From the IMG/VR virus record IMGVR_UViG_3300034375_010063, positions 1 through 38,742 of that record: a stretch of 38,742 bases of DNA, one strand, 5' to 3'. Shown piece by piece: positions 1-9,400 of this stretch; position 1 is the stretch's first letter; the number at the start of each line of letters is the position of its first letter. Below the pieces are notes generated by a model, which did no database searches, was not told where the DNA came from, and saw nothing but the letters and a program-made list of their open reading frames with translations. Source of the DNA: a virus. The position numbers and the translations under genes were made by a program.

Positions 1-3000
1 ATACACACCTATTTTATCACAATTCGCTATCATACTAACAGCTAAAGACCTACTATTATGTCCCAAAGTGTGAGCACCAATTTTATTATCTGGTCTAGCA
101 CCATACAAAGTACCTTCTGGACTATTATCATTTCCTTCCGAACCCCTACCAATTAAAAAATGATAACCAATACCAGCAAATCCTCTATTTATATGGTCTT
201 GATTTATTGTGGAAACTGGGTCATTACCATAGTTTATTTTAGCGGTAACATGAATAATAATATAATCTAGTTTATCGTCATCTCTACCTCTAAAATTAGA
301 ATTACCGCTTTTAACTGATTCACTTTCTGTGGTGCTTTCTGGTTCAAAACCACCTTGTCTTTGTATCGCTTTTTCTTCTTTAACTTTTTTCCTTACTTTA
401 TTTAAAAATGTTTGATTAACCTTAGCTACTAATTGTGTTATTTCAGGCATTTTGTGAAATGGTACTCTAACACCAGTAAACGTAGTTGTCATTGTATTTG
501 GTTGTATATTGTGTTCTACATCTAAAATTAAATATGGACCACTAAACATAGGTATATGTCTAAGTGAAAAATACATGGTTGGTTGTATACATACATTTCC
601 CATAGCTTCTATTTTACAAGTATAAGACCTAGTTTTATATATGTTAAATAAACTTAATCCTTGAGTTAAAATACTTTTATCATTAGCTGATTGAGCCATA
701 GACTCTGTAACAGCAAATGATTCTGAAGTATTTTTAAATTGACTTTGGTCTAAAGTTATTCCTTTAAAAATTCCTTGACTTTGTATTCCAAAATCAACCG
801 CAAACGCAACTACTTTATTATTTTTTTGTGGGTCATAATTTGTAGACAACAAAGGATTTTGTGCAGTCCTGCCTAATAAAAATGAATCGTTTTCATACTT
901 ACTTTTTTTACTTAATTCACCACCAAGTTGTGTAGATGGTGGTCCTACATACTGACATAAAAATTTAGGTCCAGAATCCAAACTATCCACTTCCAAATGA
1001 GTACCAAAAATTGCATCAGCTTCATCTTGAGTACTTAACTTTGGTATAGGGGTATCTCCTTGGGATGTCATACCATAAAAATTAATGTAACTAGGCATAC
1101 CCATAAAATTAAAGAAATTACCTTGTAACAAAGAACCTATAATTGTTAATAAACTTGCTTTTGCATTGTTAGGACTATCAAAACTCATGATAGCATCAGT
1201 AGTAATAATTGCTTTATCTCCTACATCTCTATTTGCAACGTCATAAAATAGAAAATCTTCGAATAAGTATTTGTTACTGAATTCTTCACCACTAACCCAT
1301 TTATCATTTAATGTTTTAAATACCTGATATTGTTCCAACTTATTTTCATCACTTTCATATGTTGAATTATTAGTAAACTCTTCTATTTCTGTTTCTGTGG
1401 TCTCTGGTAGAACTTTTTGAAGTTGTATGAATAATTGATTTAGATAATCAAACTGACTAAATTCCCAGGACTCAATAACTTCTGTTTTAATCCTTTGTAA
1501 GAATTCTCTATTATCGATATTTTGGTCAGCTCCAGCTTCTATTCTAGCTGTCACATACATTCTTATAATTTTTCTTAAATTTTTAATATTAGTAACATTA
1601 AAATCTATATTAAACTCTCTAAAAAATTCAGTAACATAATTTCCAGCATCATTATATATTAAATTTAAAGTATAACCCGAAGATAATGAATCACTATAAA
1701 ACCCAACATTTTTTCTTAATTCTTTCCATTCATTCGGATATAATGTGGTTGATTGAGTTAATGAAATATCTGGTGGTAAATTTCCTTGATAGTTTCCAAA
1801 ATTAATATATTGTGTAGCTCCCGAAGAAGGTGCTATACTCTTAAATACTAATATATCCACATCTTTAGGGTTATAGAAATTAAAAGCAGTTTGGTGTGAT
1901 AAGAATTGTCTTAGTGTCACATTTATTTTATCCAACTGTGTTTTACCTAAATTATAACTTAACTGTGTATTACTTTGTGTTGTATTAACTTTATCTTGGT
2001 CTATCTTTAAAAATTCTCTTAATAATTTTTGAAAGTTCAAAGACATAATATCTTCCTCATCATAAAATACCTGTGGGTCTGGGTCAAAATATTTTGTAAA
2101 GTTTAAAAAATATTCTTCAAACCTATCTAATATTTCTGGTGTAAATATATCAAAAAGTTCTTCTATTGAAGCATACTCTTCATTATTTACAATGTCAAAA
2201 GACAACTGTTCTTCTTGGTCACTTAATATTCTTTTTAAATATTGGTCTGGTCTAGGTAATGTATTTGGTTTATGTTCAAAATAACCATAATTTGATAATC
2301 CCCAAACTAATCTAACAGCACCATTAGTCACATTTTGATTATTTTTTAAATAATACGGACTTTCAACTTCAAATTCTAATTGTGATTTTTTCATACCTCC
2401 CTCACATGGAAATAATAAATATTGAGCTGTTGTATACCCACTTAAATAACCTTCTCTAGTTAAGTCATAATAATTAAACCATAAATTAGCTTTTGTTTGT
2501 ATTGGGTCCGTATCTATTGAAGTTATTGTAAGTTCTTCAGCGTTTTTTAAATATAAAGATTCTTGTAATATTAATTGATTAATTTGATTATCTGTTATTG
2601 GGAAACCACTAACATTTAAACCATCATACAAAAGTTCACCAGTTACAAAATAATAAATATAGTTATTTAGTTCTGGATAAAACCCTAAATTTAATTGGTC
2701 TGTGGTTGGTGCTGGAGACCATTGTCCACCAAAACTAATTAATGCATTATTAACTCCCACATTTAAATCATACGTGTACCCTAAACCATTTGTATTGTTG
2801 AAGTAGGTATTAGCATCAAAATTATCCCATACGTCACTTAAAAAATCATTACCATTGTCAATAAATTCTTTATATCTATGCCATATAGCACCATATTTTA
2901 AAATCCAAGCACTAGGTAATGGGTGTACCGCAGATACTTGATTTAACGTTTTAGCTATGTAATCACCATATATATTATAGGTTGATTGATTCGTTAATAA

Positions 3001-5916
3001 TGTTTTTTCTCTTAAAGTTGGTAGTGGTAATGAATTCAAAAATAAGTAAGCCGCTGACTTATATGGATTATCAACATTATTAATTTCGTTAGAAACACCT
3101 TCAACTAAACTATTAATAAAATAAGGTGTATTCAATAATGAAGTTATTTGTTTAGAAAAAATCTTACCATTGTAATCATTACCATATTCTAAATTACCTT
3201 CTGTTGTAATTAAGTTTTGATTACACACGTATTCTGTTCCCTCCTGATATTGTACCGTACCATAAAAAGTTTCCCAAGAATTTCTAGTATTTTGATTATT
3301 AACAAACCTATCTTGTACCTTATTAGATAATTCTGTTAATGCTGTTTTTGTTGCCCAATCACCATCAGTATAAAATTGTATGTTTTCTACAACTAAAGAT
3401 GTTGCATTATTTGGTATTATTGAAGCGAAAACTTTTTGGTCTGCTTGGTAATTAATACTTTGTGAAATATTGTTTAAATTTTCATAACTAGATATATCTA
3501 TACCAGCAGCTAAATTATTTACAGTCCAAGATGTGTTTGGTGATGTTGAAACAAAATGTGAAAAAGGAAAAGTTTCCAAAATATTTTCATTTCTAATGTT
3601 TCCAGAAATTAAAACAGAATTTAATTTATCCAAAGTTTCTTGTATGTCACCATCATTTAATTGATAAGTTAAATTTTTAAATTCGTTAAAAGGTGTCAAT
3701 GTAAAACTAGAATCATTTACTTTAGTCCTAATATATGGTGTATTAAATTGGTCTCTTATTAATAGTTGGTAATTGTTTAATGGTGATATTTCTTGTAAAT
3801 AATCTAAATAAGTATTGTAATTAAAGTTTTGATTTTTAAGTAATTCATTAAGGTCAAGCAAACCACTTAAATATTCTTTTATATTAAAAGCCTCTATTTT
3901 TGATAATTCGTAAAATGCATTTTTACTAACATTTTCTTTTAATCTAGTTGATAAACCAGAAAAAACAGAAAATACTGTAGACCTATCCCAAATTTCATAA
4001 TTGAATGGAACTACAGATTTATTAATATAAACTTGTTCTTCACCTAACTCAAATGATGTAATAGGTATCCAATTACCACCAACACTATTAACTGAAAATT
4101 CTGGTTTGGTATCAGAATTACTGATAAGTTGAGCTTTAAAAAATTCTTCCACAAAATAAACTTCTGGCCACAATATATTATCATAAGCCTTTGTTTGACC
4201 TAATACTTTTGGTGAACCTGGGTAAGTACTAACATACTGTGGTCCATTTTCATCAGTTTCTTCAATATAATAATGTGGCCAAGGGTAAACTATAACGTCT
4301 TCATCAACACTACTAGGATTACCAGGTCCTTTAACAGCATTTAATCTATCTAAACTATCTCTAACCGCAAAAGCTTCTGAATGTGTTTCATCCATCAATC
4401 TTAAAAATGTGTCAGCGTGTGATATAAATATAGCAAATATATTTCTTATCGTTGGATTAAACCCTAATGATTCTATAACTACAGAATTTACAGCTGAAGT
4501 TAATTCATTTTCAATTTGTGTCCTTTTTGTATTAAATACTGTTATTATTTTGCCTATTTTATCTTCAAAAATATCAAACCTAAACCAATCACCCGTACTA
4601 TCTTCAAACCCTGTAGGTGGTGTTGTTATAAAATCATCTAATTTTATATCGACAGGTATGGATTGTTTACCTCCATTGCCAAAAGTTTTATTTCTTAATA
4701 AAGATTCATTACCTTCTTTTATTCTTTTTTTTATATTTTCGAAAGCTTCTTTTTGTTTTACTGGATTATCCCTATATTGTTTTTTAAATTGGTAATATAC
4801 TACGTCTGTAGATATATCAACTTGTGGACCACTAACTGAATTTATATCTGTATCAATATATGTTGACCTCCAACCACCAGAAGTTAATATTTTATTTCTA
4901 TATAATGTTGAACTTTTATCATAAGTTTCAATATCATCCAAAGCATCTAAATTATAACTTTTTAATTTTTTTTCTATATCATTTTCTAACTCTTTTACTC
5001 TTTGTATTAAGTCATCTATTGTTATATCTGGTAAATTTTCACTAATTAAACCTTTTGATTTGTAAGCAGCATATACTTGACTTAAAATTTGTCTTCCACG
5101 ACTAGTTATAAAATCAGACTTTTCATCCTCATTAGTCTCTATTTGGTATGATTTAGAAAACATATATGGAGCTACTCTCATTTCTTGTAGTGTAATGTCA
5201 GCTAATAACGCTGTCACTCTACCTTTAAAATTACAAACTACATTATAGTTTCCTGATGTTGAATCAAATGATGCATTAAATTTTTCCAACATTAGTTGGT
5301 ATTCTACCGCTTTACCATAATATCCCTTTAATTTTAATTTAAATAATGGATATGGTAGTTGAAAAAAAGCGGCGTATGGTGAATTAGCTCCTTGTTCAAA
5401 AAGTGTTTGTCCTCTTACATCAGTAAAAGTTATATTTACTATTGGAGTAAATGCTCTACTTAATGAGACTGAAATATTATTAATTCCAAAAGATTCAGAA
5501 TCAATTTTATTTCTAATTTGTTCATTAAATAATAATTGACCATTAGCTCCTATTGTACTAGTTTGTATCCTTTGGTTTAGTGAACCAGCGTCAGTACCAA
5601 ATCCTTTACCAGTTTGTGTATCAGTCCAATCACTAGTGTAATAATCTTTACCTTGTGGTTTTAAAAAATTTATTTCACCTTCAAAAACATCAATAAAAGC
5701 CTCTGGTGTTTGATTATCTACACCGGCACCACTTATTAGTTTACTTCTTGGTACCACTCTAGCTTTTAAACTAGCATATATTACCAATTCTTCAGATTTA
5801 ACCAATCTATCTTTTACTCGTCCACCTTCAAAAACTCTGTTTGGGTCTACCAATAAAATATTGTTTTCTGAAAATTCAACTAATACATTATCACCATTAG
5901 ATATTTCATTTGCCAT
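1..5916 (-). CDS. Giant baseplate hub protein with C-terminal amidase domain (3' end outside window)
   Basis: An open frame of 1972 codons starts at ATG 5916 and is still open at the left edge, so the gene is partial. Most of the protein is an unrecognised, Asn/Tyr-rich structural region. Around residues 1760-1830 lies a segment containing MFSGPYLILDVEH and TMTTTFTGVRVP, which resembles tail hub proteins of the gpD/gp27 type. From about residue 1880 there is an N-acetylmuramoyl-L-alanine amidase (Amidase_2, T7 lysozyme/PGRP fold): IIIHVTA with the first zinc His at 1889, GIGYHFLIGR with the catalytic-type Tyr, and GAHTLGHNSRSL at about 1947-1958. The other zinc ligands (the H...C pair of T7 lysozyme) would lie beyond the window. 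It starts 14 bases after the gp53-like gene, so it is probably co-transcribed. The likely role is the central hub and spike that cuts peptidoglycan during injection, as gp27/gp5 do in T4. The amidase call is firm; the hub call is inferred from position and the hub-like segment. Confidence 0.8.
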   Translation of the reverse strand, partial: MANEISNGDNVLVEFSENNILLVDPNRVFEGGRVKDRLVKSEELVIYASLKARVVPRSKLISGAGVDNQTPEAFIDVFEGEINFLKPQGKDYYTSDWTDTQTGKGFGTDAGSLNQRIQTSTIGANGQLLFNEQIRNKIDSESFGINNISVSLSRAFTPIVNITFTDVRGQTLFEQGANSPYAAFFQLPYPLFKLKLKGYYGKAVEYQLMLEKFNASFDSTSGNYNVVCNFKGRVTALLADITLQEMRVAPYMFSKSYQIETNEDEKSDFITSRGRQILSQVYAAYKSKGLISENLPDITIDDLIQRVKELENDIEKKLKSYNLDALDDIETYDKSSTLYRNKILTSGGWRSTYIDTDINSVSGPQVDISTDVVYYQFKKQYRDNPVKQKEAFENIKKRIKEGNESLLRNKTFGNGGKQSIPVDIKLDDFITTPPTGFEDSTGDWFRFDIFEDKIGKIITVFNTKRTQIENELTSAVNSVVIESLGFNPTIRNIFAIFISHADTFLRLMDETHSEAFAVRDSLDRLNAVKGPGNPSSVDEDVIVYPWPHYYIEETDENGPQYVSTYPGSPKVLGQTKAYDNILWPEVYFVEEFFKAQLISNSDTKPEFSVNSVGGNWIPITSFELGEEQVYINKSVVPFNYEIWDRSTVFSVFSGLSTRLKENVSKNAFYELSKIEAFNIKEYLSGLLDLNELLKNQNFNYNTYLDYLQEISPLNNYQLLIRDQFNTPYIRTKVNDSSFTLTPFNEFKNLTYQLNDGDIQETLDKLNSVLISGNIRNENILETFPFSHFVSTSPNTSWTVNNLAAGIDISSYENLNNISQSINYQADQKVFASIIPNNATSLVVENIQFYTDGDWATKTALTELSNKVQDRFVNNQNTRNSWETFYGTVQYQEGTEYVCNQNLITTEGNLEYGNDYNGKIFSKQITSLLNTPYFINSLVEGVSNEINNVDNPYKSAAYLFLNSLPLPTLREKTLLTNQSTYNIYGDYIAKTLNQVSAVHPLPSAWILKYGAIWHRYKEFIDNGNDFLSDVWDNFDANTYFNNTNGLGYTYDLNVGVNNALISFGGQWSPAPTTDQLNLGFYPELNNYIYYFVTGELLYDGLNVSGFPITDNQINQLILQESLYLKNAEELTITSIDTDPIQTKANLWFNYYDLTREGYLSGYTTAQYLLFPCEGGMKKSQLEFEVESPYYLKNNQNVTNGAVRLVWGLSNYGYFEHKPNTLPRPDQYLKRILSDQEEQLSFDIVNNEEYASIEELFDIFTPEILDRFEEYFLNFTKYFDPDPQVFYDEEDIMSLNFQKLLREFLKIDQDKVNTTQSNTQLSYNLGKTQLDKINVTLRQFLSHQTAFNFYNPKDVDILVFKSIAPSSGATQYINFGNYQGNLPPDISLTQSTTLYPNEWKELRKNVGFYSDSLSSGYTLNLIYNDAGNYVTEFFREFNIDFNVTNIKNLRKIIRMYVTARIEAGADQNIDNREFLQRIKTEVIESWEFSQFDYLNQLFIQLQKVLPETTETEIEEFTNNSTYESDENKLEQYQVFKTLNDKWVSGEEFSNKYLFEDFLFYDVANRDVGDKAIITTDAIMSFDSPNNAKASLLTIIGSLLQGNFFNFMGMPSYINFYGMTSQGDTPIPKLSTQDEADAIFGTHLEVDSLDSGPKFLCQYVGPPSTQLGGELSKKSKYENDSFLLGRTAQNPLLSTNYDPQKNNKVVAFAVDFGIQSQGIFKGITLDQSQFKNTSESFAVTESMAQSANDKSILTQGLSLFNIYKTRSYTCKIEAMGNVCIQPTMYFSLRHIPMFSGPYLILDVEHNIQPNTMTTTFTGVRVPFHKMPEITQLVAKVNQTFLNKVRKKVKEEKAIQRQGGFEPESTTESESVKSGNSNFRGRDDDKLDYIIIHVTAKINYGNDPVSTINQDHINRGFAGIGYHFLIGRGSEGNDNSPEGTLYGARPDNKIGAHTLGHNSRSLAVSMIANCDKIGVY

Positions 5917-5930
5917 AATTAATTAAATAG

Positions 5931-6398
5931 TTAAAAAGAAGATGAATAAGAACTACTACTATTATTTGACCTAGTATTAATGGTACCTTGTCTCCCAGTT
6001 GTGTTAGTACTTACGGGTGCCACATAAGTAATTGGTGTGGTACCAATATTTGGAACATCAAAAGTGTTTATTGGTACATTTTTACCATAAAAAAAGAAAT
6101 AGTCATCCACCGCTTGTTTATAATTTTGCAAAGAAGCTACTAAAGGATACGGAACAATCAATACTTGACCATCTTTAATATTCCATTCCAATCCACCAAC
6201 TTGTGGATTAGCTTGTAAAATTAACCAACCAAAATATGGACTATCATAATATTGTTGACTTATTTTATCTAGTCTTGAACTATTAGTTTTATATATAGTT
6301 TTTTTGTCTGTAGGTAATGATGGTAATTTAAGAAATGGTATTGTTAAATTTTCACCATTAACGTTAAAATCTGAATATCTATTATAATATCTAGCCAT
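5931..6398 (-). CDS. Baseplate wedge protein, gp53-like, with LysM-type domain
   Basis: A 155-residue protein. Residues about 38-85 form a LysM-like unit: KTNSSRLDKISQQYYDSPYF, then WLILQANPQVGG and a closing VLIVPYP. This matches the architecture of T4 gp53, a baseplate wedge component that closes the wedge ring and has a LysM-like fold. The C-terminus is a Thr/Ser/Asn-rich tail ending SSSSYSSSF. The gene starts 2 bases after the 1685-residue baseplate gene and is followed by the hub gene, so the three form one baseplate operon. No Shine-Dalgarno sequence is present. Confidence 0.8.
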   Translation of the reverse strand: MARYYNRYSDFNVNGENLTIPFLKLPSLPTDKKTIYKTNSSRLDKISQQYYDSPYFGWLILQANPQVGGLEWNIKDGQVLIVPYPLVASLQNYKQAVDDYFFFYGKNVPINTFDVPNIGTTPITYVAPVSTNTTGRQGTINTRSNNSSSSYSSSF

Positions 6399-6400
6399 AA

Positions 6401-9400
6401 TTAATAAAATTTTAAATTAAAACTACTAGTAGGACCTAAGCTTTTCTGACTAGCGTTTTCTCTTATGTAAGATTCTAATGTTGGGTCTGTAACTTGTTCG
6501 TAAGTCATTTCTCGTTTTTTATCATCTTTTAAATCTGTTAAGTCAGTAGGATAAACTAATTGTGTTAATCCTTGTGATAATGTATTTTTTCCTTCTGGTA
6601 TTGTTTTATCAACAAACTCTTCTTTAATATCTAATAATTTTCTCATGTAGAAATCTTCATTTAAAGCTATGAATTCAGAACATTTGTTTTGGAAGGTAGT
6701 TATCCATAAAGGTGTTGTAAGTGGTGGTGGATAAAGTACATCTATCATTTCAGTTATAAAATTAGCTGGACCTGGATAATTTATATTATTATCTTTTAAT
6801 GGTTGTATGTTTGTTGTAACTAAAGAATCAACAGTAGATTCGTCCATTAAGTCTATTCCAAATAAAATATATTCCATAATAAATGGGTCTAGAGAAGAAC
6901 TAGATGGTGAACTAAAATTATTAGCTAATGTTCCAGTTGATGACAAATCAAATTGGTTTTCTGTTGTTAATTTAGCATTCACAACGTCATTAAGTGCCGT
7001 ACTTAAAGCTAAATCACTACTATCACCATTATATATTTTACTGTAACACGTTACTAAATTTGTCAAATATTTGTAATCATCACCCAATTCTTTTAAAGTG
7101 TTATCTGGTGGTGCAACCCCATTAGCTGTTGGGTATACATCAGTCCCACCAGACAATTTAAGTGTTGTCCACTTACCATTTTCACCATAACCGTCAGCTC
7201 CCCTATTAACAACATTTAATTGATTAACATACTTAACATAGTTTAATGTTAACGTTTTTAAATTTAAATCTAATTGGGTAAATTGATATTCGTATTCACC
7301 TATACTAAATTCTAACTGTTCTAATAAGAAATCTTTAAGGTCATCTTCTTGTGCTTCTGTAAGTCCATCAGCTATTGTTTGTATATATGTAGTACCACTT
7401 TCTATTTTAGATTTATATGTATCACTAAGGTTACTAAGTCTATTTTCCCAACCCTCTGAAAAACCAATTAATTTTCCATTATTAGTATCAAAAGTACCAG
7501 ACGTTGATGTAGATGTATAATATTCACCTTCATACATTTGTTTTTCAGAAAAGAAAATTTGTAATCCAGCGTAATTTTGTTCACTAATATATTTAAATAG
7601 ATAATCGTTAGTTCCACTTATATATTCATAAGCTGCTTCACTTAAATCATTCCAATTATTTTGATAATTTATAGTACCAGTTTGACCACTAGTACCTTCT
7701 TGTGAGTTTGTTCTATCACCTATCGTAATACCATCATTAGATGAAGTATCTTGTTCATCTACTTCATCAGCTGTACCTTGTGGATTATCTAATCCAGTAT
7801 TATTAATTAAATCAGAATTTTCTTGTATCCAAGCTTGTTCGTCTGGGTCTTTATCTGTTACAGTTAATACAGCTCTATCATCATAAACTTCTGTATTAGC
7901 GAAAAAGTTAAATGATAATGCATTTTGTAATTGTGTTACTGGTTCTTTTAACCCTTGACCACCAATATATTTAAAACTAATACTTACAGTAGCTATCATA
8001 GGTTGTACTCCAATACCTTCAGGATTTAAATCTAATAAATTATTATCGTATGTAAAAGAAACATTATCTATAGCTATTTTTGTGTGATAAAAATCACCAA
8101 CCCTTAAAACACATATCGGTGGTGCACCAAATGATGTATTTTTAGCATCTACAGACCTATTTAAAGTTCCTCCTCTATCAACAACTGTTGGTATTGTAGC
8201 ACCAGGTCTAACACATTGATTTAAAAAAGTTAATCTACTATTTAAACCTTCGGGTGTAATACTATGAAAACTTGGATGGAAAAATTTAAATTTTTGTTTT
8301 AAAGAATCATAAATAAATTCATTTTCTTCTTGTATCATATCAAAATAATCACATTCTGTAACCATTTTTTGTAATATCTTATTAGCGATTTCTCTTCTAG
8401 TATTTTTATCTTCTTCAATATTTAATTCTTCTTGTTGTGATATCGGTCTAATTCTTTTTCTATCTATAGGTGGTTTTGGTTCAGGTTCTGGTTCAGGTTT
8501 TGGTTTAGCTTCCATATCAATGTTAGATATTGTCACATATCTACAACTAGCTGCTGGAGCAGAATAAACAGCTCCAACTTCTCCAGCCTCACCAGTTCCA
8601 GTTGTCGCAGAATATAAAACATTATTACAAAATTCTTCACCTAAAGCTTGACCATCTGGTATATTTAAATCACCACTATCAATGTAAGCTGAAAATGCAT
8701 TTTTCCCATCTATTTGATAGTTTTTAAACATTTGTTTCACAGAATCTAATCTTCTTTGTGATAATTTTTTGTTATATTCATTAGTAGCGATAGAACTAGC
8801 TGAACCATTAAAACTCAATGTAACAGTATGTAATCCCGAATCTAATATTGTTTTTAAGTCCCTAGCAAATTTAGGCCAAACATCTTGATATTCACTATAA
8901 GCTATATTATTGAAAAAATTACTTAATCCTTCTTTTTGTGAATCAACAGCTCTATCTATTTGTGGTTGAAATGATGTTCCTCCAGGTACTAAATATTGTC
9001 CAAATGAAGACATACTCCCTTCCGCACATTCAACATAACTAACAGTTGATGTAATTCTAGATGTATTTGGGTCTGGATAATCGTTATCAAAATAAAATGT
9101 TAGACCTGGTTCTAGAGTTGGTAAAGTTACATTCTCTACTTCTTGTGGTTCTTCTGTCGCTGATTCATTTATAATTTCTCTAGTTGCTCTATCTGATAAA
9201 CCAGGTGTGTTAAGTTGTTCGTTTAAAGATTGTAACTCATTAACTGAAAATTGTTTCCATTTCCTAGCTAAATCAAATATGTCATATCTTTTACACCCAG
9301 CAAAAAATGAATCTACTATAGCGTCAGTTTGTTCTGGTCCTAATTTTTCTAATTCTTTCCTAACTAATAAATTAAGAATACTTGGGTGGTCAACAACTAT

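Noticed and set aside
4409-5045. Open frames on the plus strand opposite the giant hub gene
   Set aside because: They lie wholly inside a continuous minus-strand coding frame, have no family signal, and their composition mirrors the other strand.
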